64,000 nucleotides of DNA, taken from assembly GCA_965243825.1 (NCBI GenBank), contig CBDEVT010000001.1, positions 2,852,001 through 2,916,000 on the forward strand, given 5' to 3'. The DNA comes from JAJCYX01 sp965243825. GTDB taxonomy: Bacteria; Chloroflexota; Dehalococcoidia; Lucifugimonadales; Lucifugimonadaceae. Of this stretch, positions 26,012-35,030 are shown piece after piece. Position numbers and translations under genes: made by a program. The notes below the pieces were generated by a model that did not search any database, was not told the origin of the DNA, and saw only the letters and a list, made by a program, of their open reading frames with translations. Numbering within the stretch: position 1 is the first letter of the stretch; each line of letters opens with the position of its first letter.

Positions 26012-27166
26012 TCAACGACCGTTCATGCGAACTGCAATTGCGTCTGATCCATCGCTGGTAATGGCCAGTTCGCCATGCTTAAGTCTCAGGGCGTCCTCTC
26101 CGAACACCTCCCGCCGCCATCCGCCCAACGCTCGAACATCCGCTTCGTCGTTAAGCGCAATCTGTTCTAGCTCTTTGCGATTTGCGACCATGCCTGCTGC
26201 CACGCTGTTCTCATCCGACCGGATCTTTAGTAAGGCTTGTAACAGAGCGACCATGGTGTCTGAGACGTCCTGCCTACCGTTACGCCGCGGGACATCCGGC
26301 CAGTCCGATTCCTGCGTATCGAGAGCGCGTTGAACTGCTGCAAGCACAGCTTTGCCATCTCGGCCTTCTGCGAAACGCTGACTGATGCCGCGGACACGCT
26401 CAAGCTGTTGCGTGCTAGATGGCTGATTCGCAGCAATCTCGGCAAGTGAATCATCCTTGACCACCCATGCCCGGGGCATATTACGCTCCTGGGCCGCCCG
26501 CTCTCTCCAGCCAGCAACTTCACGGAGGACGGCCAATGCCGCCCGCGTTGGCCTGCGAATTCGGATACGTTTCCATTGGTCGTCAGGGTTCGAGACGTAA
26601 CTCGAAGGTTCGAGCAATGCGTCGATTTCCTGTTCAACCCAATCCGCTCGATCAGACTCATCCAGCTTCTGCCTCAACTCTAGATAGATGTTGATCAGAT
26701 GGGTCACATCAGATAGTGCGTAGTTGATCTGTCGGTCAGTCAGTGGTCTTCTCGACCAATCCGTCATTTGTGAAGCCTTGTCGATCTGTACATCAAGAAT
26801 GGATTTGACCAGAGTCGCGTAAGCAGGCTGTTCTCCGTAACCGCAAACCATGGCTGCAATCTGAGTGTCGAAAATCGGTCTCGGTACGTCATTCATTACC
26901 GTGTGAAAGACGCTCAGGTCTTGCCCCGCCGAGTGAAAAACCTTAAGGACGTCAGAATTTTGCATCAGGTCGAAGAGCGGGGTTAGATCGATTCCGGGTG
27001 CCAGGGTGTCAATCGCCGCCGCTTCTCCATCCACGGCGACCTGAACCAGGCAAAGCTTTGGCCAGTAAGTACGCTCTCGTAGGAATTCGGTGTCGACGGC
27101 TACAAATCGGTGCCCTGAAAGGCGCGAGCAGAACAAACTCAGTTCGTCGGAAGAGGTGATGAGCAT
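26012..27166 (-). CDS. rnd: Ribonuclease D
   Basis: 384 aa. DEDDy 3'-5' exoribonuclease: Asp25 and Glu27 in FVAVDTEFLRERTYWP, Asp in FHSAGQDLSVFH, and Tyr/Asp in INYALSDVTHL. An HRDC domain follows (about 215-290: AWVVKDDSLAEIAANQPSS) with a second HRDC-like helical part after it. It processes tRNA and other stable RNA 3' ends. Full length. Divergent from the DM13-domain gene. Confidence 0.92.
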   Translation of the reverse strand: MLITSSDELSLFCSRLSGHRFVAVDTEFLRERTYWPKLCLVQVAVDGEAAAIDTLAPGIDLTPLFDLMQNSDVLKVFHSAGQDLSVFHTVMNDVPRPIFDTQIAAMVCGYGEQPAYATLVKSILDVQIDKASQMTDWSRRPLTDRQINYALSDVTHLINIYLELRQKLDESDRADWVEQEIDALLEPSSYVSNPDDQWKRIRIRRPTRAALAVLREVAGWRERAAQERNMPRAWVVKDDSLAEIAANQPSSTQQLERVRGISQRFAEGRDGKAVLAAVQRALDTQESDWPDVPRRNGRQDVSDTMVALLQALLKIRSDENSVAAGMVANRKELEQIALNDEADVRALGGWRREVFGEDALRLKHGELAITSDGSDAIAVRMNGR

Positions 27167-27345
27167 CTGCTAGTTATACCGGCGAACTGCTGATGCCACA
27201 AATCTGGTCTGAAGCAGCGAGATCAGTATGCGACATGTCATCAAATCGTAAGATAGCCACGAAATCCGGCATCGAACGCTTCCGTATCAAGAAGCAGAAT
27301 CGAACGTGTGAGTTTGGAGATGAATCCCCTGACGGAGGGAATAAG

Positions 27346-27963
27346 TTGGGAATTATCCGATGGTTGACTGAAACGAAGACTCGGAAGGTCGTGCTCGGAC
27401 TCGGAGTGTTGATCTTAATTCCAGCACTGGCATTAGGTTGGTGGCTCGGTTCCCCACTTTTCCTCAACAAGACTGTTGACGAGGAATTTCCCCTCACCAG
27501 CAACGCCGTCATACCTGACTCGATGACCCGAGCACAGGCCGAAGCAACTATGGAGTCAGCATCCGGAGAGGTGATCGTCGCTTCGGAGGGCATGACTGAG
27601 CAAATGGGTGAACCTTCGACCGTTAGAGTCAAAACGGGATCATTCAGGGATGAAGACCGCCTGCACAGGGGCTCTGGAACCGCCACGATTTACACGCTGG
27701 ACGATGGGAAGAACTTCCTTCGACTTGAAGACCTCGATGTGACTAATGGCCCAGACCTTTTCGTTCTGCTGATGGGAGATCCTGAGGGTCGGGATAAGAG
27801 CCAGGGATACGTTGACCTTGGTCGACTAAAAGGTAATCGGGGCAATCAGAACTACGAAATACCTCCTGATGTCGTCCTGGGTGACCACAACGCCGTGATG
27901 ATCTACTGCAGGGCGTTCAGCGTCATATTCAGCACTGCCCCATTGGCGGATGCCACTGCGTAA
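27346..27963 (+). CDS. Membrane-anchored DM13-domain protein
   Basis: 205 aa from a TTG at 27346 that has GGAGGG 6-7 nt upstream. The frame is open back to 27193 but without a ribosome site. One N-terminal membrane anchor (VLGLGVLILIPALALGWWLG) is followed by a linker and a DM13 domain: KTGSFRDEDRLHRGSGTATI, LEDLDVTNGPDLFVLLMG, YVDLGRLKGNRGNQNYEIP and VMIYCRAFSVIFSTAPL. DM13 domains are extracytoplasmic and proposed to act in redox through a conserved Cys, which is present here (IYCRAF). Confidence 0.85.
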   Translation: MGIIRWLTETKTRKVVLGLGVLILIPALALGWWLGSPLFLNKTVDEEFPLTSNAVIPDSMTRAQAEATMESASGEVIVASEGMTEQMGEPSTVRVKTGSFRDEDRLHRGSGTATIYTLDDGKNFLRLEDLDVTNGPDLFVLLMGDPEGRDKSQGYVDLGRLKGNRGNQNYEIPPDVVLGDHNAVMIYCRAFSVIFSTAPLADATA

Positions 27964-27979
27964 CCCCGCTGCTCAGGCC

Positions 27980-29524
27980 TCAAATGACAGGTCGAGGCCG
28001 ATATTGCAGCGACTCTGCTAGATGCGATGTCTTGATCACGTCGGATCCTGCAAGATCCGCGATCGTTCTGGCGACTTTGAGAACCCTGTGGAATCCTCGG
28101 GCAGAAAGGGAGAGCTGACTCATCGCCATTTGCAGCAATGACTCAGCAGACTTGTCTAACTTGCAGTGATCCCAGACTTCTGTTGAGCCCATATCAGAGT
28201 TGGTGGCCAGCGTTGATTGCGTAAAACGTCTCCACTGGACGCCGCGAGCGACGTTAATGCGCTTCCTGACGTTGGCCGATGATTCTGCGACAGATGGTTC
28301 TACAAGCTTTGAGTACTCGACTCTCGGTACATCCACGAAGATATCTATCCGGTCCATCAGGGGGCCTGATATCCGACGTTGATACCTTGAGACTCCTGAG
28401 ATGGCGCAGGAACACGCCTTCTGAGCGTCACCGTAGTAGCCGCACGGACACGGATTCATAGCGCCAACGAGCATGAAGTTAGCCGGAAATGTAACCGTGC
28501 CCTGGGCCCTGCTGATCGTTACAACACGGTCTTCAAGAGGCTGCCTGAGCACTTCCAGCGCAGTGTGACCAAACTCGGGTAGTTCATCTAAAAACAGAAC
28601 CCCACGGTGGCTCAATGTGATCTCACCGGGCCTTGGTACAGCACCCCCACCGACGAGGCCCGCACTTGAGATGGTGTAGTGGGGAGATCGATAAGGCCTG
28701 CGCTCGACAAGCGGGCTACCAGCAGGCAGAAGCCCGGCGACTGAATAGATTTTCGTGACTTCGAGTGCTTCGTCTGCGGTCATCTCAGGCAAAATCGATG
28801 GCAGTGACCGGGCCAGCAGCGTCTTCCCAGAGCCTGGAGGACCGGTCATGAGCAGATTGTGGCCACCCGCCGCAGCAACCTCCATGGCTCGTTTAGCGTG
28901 TTCTTGCCCTCGCACATCCGCGAGATCAGGCCAGCGCCCGCTGTCTTTGGATGGGGTTGCCGCCACAGCCCCACCGGCTGGTGGAGCCGACTTACCATCG
29001 AATGCTCTTATCTCTGAGGTGCCACGAGCATGGGACATCAACTGGGAGAGTGACTCTACTGGCATAACTTCCATGCCATGCACAAGTGCAGCCTCCCGAG
29101 CATTCACAGCGGGCACGTAGACTCGCTTCACACCTGCAGATTTGCCTACCGCCACCATAGGAAGCATCCCGGGTGTTGGGCGTAGCGTGCCATCAAGGCC
29201 CAACTCGCCCAACAGAAGCGAACCCGATAGCGAGTCTGGTACTTGGCCCGAACTGACTAACAGCCCCATCGCAATCGGCAGGTCATAGGCGGGGCCTGAT
29301 TTTCTGAGGTCTGCTGGAGCGAGGCTTACGGTAATACGCCTCATTGGGAACTCTGCGCCGGAATTGCGAATAGCGGAGCGTACGCGCTCTCGAGACTCCT
29401 GGACAGCTGTATCCGGGAGACCAACGACATGAAAAGCCGGTAGGCCTGGAGAAATGTCGGCTTCTACGTCAACGACTGTGCCGTCCAAGCCTACGATTGC
29501 GCATGTCTTTGATCTTGCAAGCAT
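27980..29524 (-). CDS. comM: YifB/ComM-family Mg-chelatase-like AAA ATPase
   Basis: 514 aa. N-terminal Lon-like (ChlI) domain (GLDGTVVDVEADISPGLPAF), then AAA+ ATPase with Walker A MTGPPGSGKTLLAR and Walker B VLFLDELPEF, a Cys-rich zinc-like insert (MNPCPCGYYGDAQKACSC), and a C-terminal Mg-chelatase domain. ComM is a hexameric helicase that helps branch migration in natural transformation; YifB orthologues occur in non-competent bacteria too. Convergent with the DM13 gene (17 bp). A 30-bp palindrome lies 15 bp upstream of its start. Confidence 0.93.
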   Translation of the reverse strand: MLARSKTCAIVGLDGTVVDVEADISPGLPAFHVVGLPDTAVQESRERVRSAIRNSGAEFPMRRITVSLAPADLRKSGPAYDLPIAMGLLVSSGQVPDSLSGSLLLGELGLDGTLRPTPGMLPMVAVGKSAGVKRVYVPAVNAREAALVHGMEVMPVESLSQLMSHARGTSEIRAFDGKSAPPAGGAVAATPSKDSGRWPDLADVRGQEHAKRAMEVAAAGGHNLLMTGPPGSGKTLLARSLPSILPEMTADEALEVTKIYSVAGLLPAGSPLVERRPYRSPHYTISSAGLVGGGAVPRPGEITLSHRGVLFLDELPEFGHTALEVLRQPLEDRVVTISRAQGTVTFPANFMLVGAMNPCPCGYYGDAQKACSCAISGVSRYQRRISGPLMDRIDIFVDVPRVEYSKLVEPSVAESSANVRKRINVARGVQWRRFTQSTLATNSDMGSTEVWDHCKLDKSAESLLQMAMSQLSLSARGFHRVLKVARTIADLAGSDVIKTSHLAESLQYRPRPVI

Positions 29525-29539
29525 GGGGGCATACTAGCC

Positions 29540-29569
29540 ACACGCTAATTCGAACTCGAAATAGCGTGT
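29540..29569. promoter_or_regulatory. 30-bp near-perfect palindrome, possible operator
   Basis: ACACGCTA (29540-29547) and TAGCGTGT (29562-29569) flank TTCGA/TCGAA arms. 13 of 15 positions pair, and the mismatches are 29548/29561 and the central pair. It lies in the divergent region between comM and the response regulator, just upstream of comM, where a dimeric regulator could bind. Confidence 0.5.
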
Positions 29570-29717
29570 CACTTCCTCGAATTGGTTGCCCACGCACACT
29601 TAGATAACACCCTGCTGCCAACTCCCACTCCAACTGGTCGTGCAGTATCGAAATGTGCATCGGTCACGAGGCCGCACGACCCTAAAGGTCGGATCGAGAA
29701 TCAAGGGACTTTGCTCG

Positions 29718-30134
29718 ATGTCGAAAATACTTGTTGTTGATGACCACGAAGAGATCAGGGACGCTCTCGCTGCAATCCTCGATGAAGAGGGGCACGAGGT
29801 TATTCACGCTGAGAACGGCAAAGTCGGGCTGGACCGGGCGACCAACGAGTCTCCCGATGTGATTCTGCTCGATATTGCCATGCCTGAGATGGACGGACTC
29901 GAAGTCCTCAGAAGGCTCAAGTCCAATCCCGATACCGAAGCGATTGCAGTGATCATGGTCACTGCCCAAGGCGACAGGCACGCAATGGTCAAGGCAGTGC
30001 AACTTGGTACACGCGACTACATCACGAAGCCGTGGGAAACCGGCGAAGTCGAGATGTGCGTGAACTGGGCTCTGAAGGCGAAGGAGCGGGCTAAAAATAC
30101 TGGCGTTCTCGCGGACGTTCCAAAGTCAGCTTAG
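29718..30134 (+). CDS. Single-domain response regulator (CheY-like)
   Basis: 138 aa from the ATG at 29718. A receiver domain only: Asp8-Asp9 (KILVVDDHEE), phosphoacceptor Asp52 in ILLDIAMPEMDG, Thr82 in MVTAQGD and Lys104 in TKPWE. A short C-terminal extension follows and has no DNA-binding domain. It would act by protein contact in a phosphorelay or with a distant kinase; none is adjacent. The frame extends upstream to 29640 without family sequence. Divergent from comM. Confidence 0.9.
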   Translation: MSKILVVDDHEEIRDALAAILDEEGHEVIHAENGKVGLDRATNESPDVILLDIAMPEMDGLEVLRRLKSNPDTEAIAVIMVTAQGDRHAMVKAVQLGTRDYITKPWETGEVEMCVNWALKAKERAKNTGVLADVPKSA

Positions 30135-30315
30135 ACTACCGACGTCCGCGTCAGATTGTCCCCGGTGGCGATTGCTGCTATTTGACCTTTGCCCTGGCTT
30201 GAGCCCGACATTCGCTGCAACCAGCTTTTCTTGACACGCCAGGAGTCTGACTGCGCGATGATTGAGATTAGTGCCCTTTACTAGCGGACTAAACGCAATC
30301 TCGAGAGAAAAGCTT

Positions 30316-30465
30316 TTGGACGAAAAGGCATATCGCGGCGACAACCATCCGCCCTATTGCACGTGCCACAGGTGTTCGACCGACAGAGCCAACCGTTCTG
30401 GTAAGCGTTCTGGCGCATCCGGTTTCTTCGACCGTCTGCTCAAAGCCCTACGCCTCCGCAAATAG
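30316..30465 (+). CDS. Small CxCxxC protein (~49 aa)
   Basis: Probable small gene from a TTG at 30316 with GAGAG about 8 nt upstream; the frame also has an ATG at 30262 giving 67 aa. The core is DNHPPYCTCHRCSTDR, a compact three-Cys plus His motif like a zinc knuckle. A basic Ser/Lys stretch and an amphipathic C-terminal helix (FFDRLLKALRLRK) that could touch a membrane or partner follow. No longer frame competes here and the motif looks selected. Function unknown. Confidence 0.5.
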   Translation: MDEKAYRGDNHPPYCTCHRCSTDRANRSGKRSGASGFFDRLLKALRLRK

Positions 30466-30471
30466 ATTTGC

Positions 30472-30906
30472 CTAGCGGATGCCCGTATCGATGTTGATGG
30501 CGAGAGGTGTTGTCTGGTTTGGCGTGATACGCACCTGCCATGGCAGCTCAGTACTGCAACCAAGCCACTCACAGGGCTTGACGTCGATGAAGTACTCGCC
30601 CGTTGGTACGTCTCTCGCAACAAAAGTACCGTCCTCATTCACAGGTACCTCACCAGACTGACTTTCATCCGTCCTGGTCATCACTATCACGATATCCGTG
30701 TACGGATTCAGCGGGTCACTACACGGCTCGACGGGGCAGAGAGGCCCAATACTGACTGTTCCCGAAAGAACACCGGTTCCCTCAGGTGTCGGTGTCGGTT
30801 CAGGCGTTGAATTGGAGCTGCATGCGGACAGGATGATCAGCATCACCCCGGTGAGGATCGCCACTAGAAAGATCGATCTTTTGTTGGAGACGCCAAGAAC
30901 CTTCAA
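30472..30906 (-). CDS. Lipoprotein with carboxypeptidase-regulatory-like domain
   Basis: 144 aa. A signal peptide with an N-terminal basic region and hydrophobic stretch ends in a lipobox (LSAC, Cys at about 29), followed by a Pro/Thr linker (SNSTPEPTPTPEGTG). The mature part is a beta-sandwich-like domain with GVLSGTVSIGPLCP, DGTFVARDVPTGEYFIDVKP and two extra Cys pairs (LCPVEPC, PCEWLGC). Attached to the outer face of the membrane. Role unknown. It starts 1 bp after the stop of the small membrane protein and is therefore in its operon. Confidence 0.8.
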   Translation of the reverse strand: MKVLGVSNKRSIFLVAILTGVMLIILSACSSNSTPEPTPTPEGTGVLSGTVSIGPLCPVEPCSDPLNPYTDIVIVMTRTDESQSGEVPVNEDGTFVARDVPTGEYFIDVKPCEWLGCSTELPWQVRITPNQTTPLAINIDTGIR

Positions 30907-30907
30907 C

Positions 30908-31129
30908 CTACTTCTTCTCCTTGATGAAAACGTCCCATAGCCAGCCTGCGAATGTACCCATCACGACGAGAACTGGCATACCTACAAGCAGGCTATATGC
31001 GACTAGCTCACCCACGCTTGTATCAGGATTACTGTCCTGGTCAAACTGGATCACGGCGAGAATCGTGAATATGAAACTGAAAATGAAGCCCAGGCCAGCG
31101 CCTATGGACATGCTCTTGCTGAGTCTCAC
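30908..31129 (-). CDS. Small two-helix membrane protein
   Basis: 73 aa. Two predicted membrane helices (AGLGFIFSFIFTILAVI and LVAYSLLVGMPVLVVMGTFA) are separated by an acidic loop, with a basic C-terminus. No family recognised. The 3' neighbour is the lipoprotein gene, 1 bp away, so the pair is likely made together. Confidence 0.7.
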   Translation of the reverse strand: MRLSKSMSIGAGLGFIFSFIFTILAVIQFDQDSNPDTSVGELVAYSLLVGMPVLVVMGTFAGWLWDVFIKEKK

Positions 31130-31168
31130 CGATTAAAGGCCTCTCACTGGACTGGCACCAGGTATCGA

Positions 31169-32281
31169 CTATCGGAGTTCGTACAGTTCATACGGATTGT
31201 CGCCCGGGTTTCCTCTCGTTACATGCATCTGCCCAGCGTCAGGCTGGACGATCATCGAAATCACAGACCGCTGCCAGCCCGTCGACGGATCGTCATTAGG
31301 ATATCTGTTGATCGAAGTCGGGTAGCCTTCACGATCTGACAGGATCGACTTGATATCGTCCAATGAGACCTTCCCCGGTTCACCGGTAGATTTTTCGCTC
31401 AAGAGCTTCTCAGCACGCGATTTTCGTTCGAACGACTGGCCGTAGATCGCATCTGGATACTTCTCGTTGTTGATCTCATGGGCTTCGTGTACGCAGTGGT
31501 TCGTATGGACGAGTGATTCAGCCTCGTCCGACTTGATCACATGAACCGAGTCAAGCGTGATCTCGAGATCGGCAGGGCCTTCTGGGGTGATGAGGGCCGC
31601 ATTTGCCGTTATCGCCCTTCTGGCCGATCCGATTTTCGAAACTACCTGGTCAAGCGAATTCTGTTCGTAGATCGACCGGACGAGGAAATACCAGCCAACA
31701 CCATCTCGGCGCGAAGGGCCGTTCAGTGCGTTCATGCACACTCCGAAACCGGTCTCTGAGAATCCCATGTAGGCGATCACCCCAGGCTGACACCAGCTCA
31801 TGAACGCTGGTTTACCGGTCGGCTTACGAGTGATCACAGCGGAGAACGGATCCATGGCGGGATCGTTATCCCAGTTCTGACCGGCCATCCCGACACCATC
31901 TTCTGTTGCGCCTTCACCGACCATGACAGAGGTGCATCCTTCAAGCCCGTTCTGAGCCGGTGCTGAGAGCATACTGCGTACATTGATGAGCATCACGCGT
32001 TCGAACGGGATGTTGGCAGCCTGGGAGGTAGCACGTAGTTCTTTTACCGCGTCCGGAAGATATGACTCGGCGAAAGGAACTGCCGCGGCCGCCACATCGT
32101 CAGCTTGTTCGCGCGTTATCGGATTGGGGTTCCCGTGATTGAACCGTTCCAAAACGATCTCGCTCATATCCCGAATCGTGCCCCTGAAATGTTCGCCAAT
32201 TTCAGAACCGATTCGAGTCGGATCACCGGTGGTAGTGAACTCTGGAAAGCGTGTCTCTTTGTGCACTCGCGTTGATGTCAT
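31169..32281 (-). CDS. C45-family acyltransferase/peptidase
   Basis: 370 aa, resembling the acyl-CoA:6-aminopenicillanate acyltransferase family (PF03417, peptidase C45). These Ntn hydrolases self-cleave before a Cys, here Cys116 in NGLEGCTSVMVG, which becomes the nucleophile. Other family motifs are GMAGQNWDNDP, YMGFSETGFGVCMNALN and TNHCVHEAH. The physiological substrate (amide or acylated amine) is unknown. No signal peptide is visible. Monocistronic and divergent from the IlvD-family gene. Confidence 0.88.
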   Translation of the reverse strand: MTSTRVHKETRFPEFTTTGDPTRIGSEIGEHFRGTIRDMSEIVLERFNHGNPNPITREQADDVAAAAVPFAESYLPDAVKELRATSQAANIPFERVMLINVRSMLSAPAQNGLEGCTSVMVGEGATEDGVGMAGQNWDNDPAMDPFSAVITRKPTGKPAFMSWCQPGVIAYMGFSETGFGVCMNALNGPSRRDGVGWYFLVRSIYEQNSLDQVVSKIGSARRAITANAALITPEGPADLEITLDSVHVIKSDEAESLVHTNHCVHEAHEINNEKYPDAIYGQSFERKSRAEKLLSEKSTGEPGKVSLDDIKSILSDREGYPTSINRYPNDDPSTGWQRSVISMIVQPDAGQMHVTRGNPGDNPYELYELR

Positions 32282-32387
32282 AAGAAGTTCCGTGAAGCAT
32301 CTGGCTTAACACCTGCCAAGGGCAGTATGTTCCGGTATGTTACCCACTCAACACCTTCCAATCCGATAGCAAGGGCTCTCGACACCT

Positions 32388-34196
32388 ATGTCACAAGACA
32401 AAGCTCGCCAGAACGGTTCAGTCCAGATTCCTCGTAGCCAGGAATGGTTTGGAGGACGAGACCTTGAAGGGTTTCTTCACCGGGCCGGTCTTAAAGCACA
32501 GGGTTGGTCTGAAGACTCCTTTGCGGGCCGACCAGTGATCGGTATCGCCAATAGCTGGTCTGAGGCAACGCACTGCAATGCTCACTTGCGAGACCTGGCG
32601 GAGCATGTGAAGCGAGGAATCATTCGAGCAGGTGGCTTCCCGATCGAGTTCCCGACAATCTCGCTTGGCGAATTTTTTATGTCGCCAACTTCGATGCTCT
32701 GTCGCAACCTGATGGCAATGGACGTGGAGGAGATGATTCGCGGATTGCCAATTGATGGAGTCGTGCTGCTGTCGGGCTGTGACAAGACGACGCCAGCCGC
32801 CCTGATGGGTGCCGCATCTGCTGACCTACCGGCCATCATCGTTACGGGCGGGCCATCTCTGAAAGGCAACTGGCGCGGCGAGGAACTGGGCTCATGCACA
32901 GATTGCAGGAGATTCTGGTCAGAACTAAGGGCGGGCACGATCACACAGGCGCAGTACGACTCGATGGAAGAGGCGATATATCGCTCTCCAGGCCACTGCA
33001 TGGTGATGGGTACCGCATCGACGATGTCAGCGCTCTGTGAGGCGCTAGGTATGACTCTGTCTGGAGGCGCTTCGATTCCAGCTGCGGATTCTCGTAGGTC
33101 TACGTTCGCAGAACGAGCCGGTGCCAGAGCGGTGGAACTTGCACAGGAAGGCATCAGGCCATCACAGATTTTGACTGAGGCAGCGTTCAAAAACGCCATC
33201 AGAACGCTACTGACTATGGGTGGATCGACAAACGCGATCATTCACCTGACTGCAATTGCTGGTCGTGCTGGTGTGCAACTGCAGCTTGAAGACTTCGATG
33301 AGCTGTCGCGAAGTACTCCTACGGTCCTGAATCTCAAGCCCTCAGGTCAATACCTGATGGAAGACCTCTACTACGCAGGCGGAGTGCCAGCAGTATTGAA
33401 ACGCATTGAGGACCTGCTGGACCTTTCATGCCCAACAGTGAGTGGCAAGACCCTGGGGGAGGAGATCGCTGATGCTGAGTGCTTCAACGACGATGTAGTT
33501 CTGCCTCGTGAAAGGGTCATGAGCGATGAAGGTGGTCTTGCGGTTCTAAAAGGCACATTGGCCCCGGACGGTGCCGTGATAAAAGTCTCGGCCGCTTCCC
33601 CGGAACTGATGAAGCACACCGGGCGAGCAGTTGTTTTCGAAGATCCAATTGACCTGAAGAACCGCATAGATAGCCCTCACCTTGATGTAGCGGCGGAAGA
33701 CATACTCGTCATGAAAAGTGGTGGACCGGTCGGCGGACCTGGCATGCCAGAGGCTGGCTTCCTTCCACTACCACGCAAGCTTCTCCAACAGGGCGTGCGA
33801 GACATGGTACGGATATCAGATGCAAGGATGTCTGGTACCGCTTTCGGGACGATTGTCCTGCATGTCGCACCGGAGTCCGCTGTTGGCGGTCCGCTGTCAC
33901 TCGTTGAAACTGGCGACCTGATCGAGATAGACGTGGATTCACGTCGACTCGACCTGAAGGTCGACGTTGAAGAGATTGAACGACGGAAGGCATCGAAAGT
34001 AGCCACTCGTGGCGATTCTGCGGCATGGCATAGCAGCGATGGCGGCGACAAAAATGCCAGGGGTTACCGGCGGTTATACCTCGATCACGTTTTGCAGGCT
34101 CCAGACGGTTGTGATTTCGATTTCCTCGTAGGCAATACGCCGGTAGAAACACATGTAACTGCTCCGGGTCACGAAGCAGGCCATCACACTGGCTAG
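32388..34196 (+). CDS. IlvD/EDD-family dehydratase (sugar-acid type likely)
   Basis: 602 aa. Fe-S dehydratase with the family cysteines in ATHCNAHLR, LLSGCDKTTPA and SPGHCMVMGTAST. Members dehydrate dihydroxy acids (IlvD), phosphogluconate (Edd) or sugar acids such as arabinonate and xylonate. The TAST after the third Cys, the insertion with EELGSCTDCRRFWSE, and the catabolic setting (sulfatase, aldo/keto reductase, lactonase) favour a pentonate/hexonate dehydratase. Branched-chain amino-acid synthesis cannot be excluded. Confidence 0.88.
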   Translation: MSQDKARQNGSVQIPRSQEWFGGRDLEGFLHRAGLKAQGWSEDSFAGRPVIGIANSWSEATHCNAHLRDLAEHVKRGIIRAGGFPIEFPTISLGEFFMSPTSMLCRNLMAMDVEEMIRGLPIDGVVLLSGCDKTTPAALMGAASADLPAIIVTGGPSLKGNWRGEELGSCTDCRRFWSELRAGTITQAQYDSMEEAIYRSPGHCMVMGTASTMSALCEALGMTLSGGASIPAADSRRSTFAERAGARAVELAQEGIRPSQILTEAAFKNAIRTLLTMGGSTNAIIHLTAIAGRAGVQLQLEDFDELSRSTPTVLNLKPSGQYLMEDLYYAGGVPAVLKRIEDLLDLSCPTVSGKTLGEEIADAECFNDDVVLPRERVMSDEGGLAVLKGTLAPDGAVIKVSAASPELMKHTGRAVVFEDPIDLKNRIDSPHLDVAAEDILVMKSGGPVGGPGMPEAGFLPLPRKLLQQGVRDMVRISDARMSGTAFGTIVLHVAPESAVGGPLSLVETGDLIEIDVDSRRLDLKVDVEEIERRKASKVATRGDSAAWHSSDGGDKNARGYRRLYLDHVLQAPDGCDFDFLVGNTPVETHVTAPGHEAGHHTG

Positions 34197-34247
34197 ACCC
34201 AGACGTTAAGGTTTGAGCAACCAATTTGAGAACCGCGGAGGCACATG

Positions 34248-35030
34248 ATGTTGCTCAGACAGGTCTATCGTGTGGTGCGAGGCATGCATCGGCCCACCAA
34301 TCAAGAGCGCGAGCAGCTATTACAGCGGGTCGAGCGGGCTAGTGAGCTTCCGCTGCTCTTACTCGCGTTCTTAATGGTGCCACTGCTTGCAGGACCGTTT
34401 CTCTGGGATCTATCACCTGCAGAAATCGGTCTCCTGTCAGGTCTGAATCTTGTTATCTGGATCGCGTTTGGCGTTGATCTGGTGATCAAGGTGACTCTTT
34501 CAACGAGGCGTTTACAGTACCTGAGGAACCACTGGCTGGATGTGTTGATAGTAGCGATACCGTTCTTCCGACCACTCAGGATCATCCAGCTATTGGTTTA
34601 CGGCTCACGGGCTTTTCAGGGATCAAGGCGTCTGTCTAAGGCAGATTTCGTGATTGCATATGCATTTGGTGCCCTCATTATCGCCACGACCGTGATCGTT
34701 GCTTTCGAGCGCAACGCAGACTCGAAACTGGCTGAGTACCCTGACGCACTGTGGTGGGGAGTCGTGACCGTAACTACGGTTGGCTACGGTGACATCACGC
34801 CTGAAACAGTTGGAGGAAGAGTAGTCGCGGCTGCGCTGATGATGGTCGGTATCGGTCTGTTCTCATTCATCACCGCGAACGTGGCATCCAAGATCTCCCA
34901 CGACGATAAGAAGCAGGAACGGGCTGAGGATGATGCTGAGTTCAATCAGGTGATGAACGAGTTGAAAGAACTGCGGACAGAGTTAAGTAGATTGACATCC
35001 CTGGTGGAACAAAGGCAAGCCAACAATTGA
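34248..35030 (+). CDS. Voltage-gated-type potassium channel (ion transporter family)
   Basis: About 260 aa. Six-helix ion-transport architecture: hydrophobic segments from residue ~32, an S4-like basic stretch (STRRLQYLRNHW and RPLRIIQLL), and a selectivity filter TVTTVGYGDITPET. A cytoplasmic coiled-coil-like tail (MNELKELRTELSRLTSLVEQ) may tetramerise. Of the two ATGs, 34248 has GGAGG at better spacing than 34245. The stop overlaps the sulfatase start by 4 bp. Confidence 0.9.
   Translation: MLLRQVYRVVRGMHRPTNQEREQLLQRVERASELPLLLLAFLMVPLLAGPFLWDLSPAEIGLLSGLNLVIWIAFGVDLVIKVTLSTRRLQYLRNHWLDVLIVAIPFFRPLRIIQLLVYGSRAFQGSRRLSKADFVIAYAFGALIIATTVIVAFERNADSKLAEYPDALWWGVVTVTTVGYGDITPETVGGRVVAAALMMVGIGLFSFITANVASKISHDDKKQERAEDDAEFNQVMNELKELRTELSRLTSLVEQRQANN

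Noticed and set aside
26560..26620. tRNA-like GGTTCGAG stretch
   Set aside because: Inside the rnd coding region, with no acceptor stem or anticodon arm.
27174..27686. Minus-strand 170-aa frame over the DM13 gene
   Set aside because: The plus strand carries a membrane anchor and a DM13 domain with a good ribosome site.
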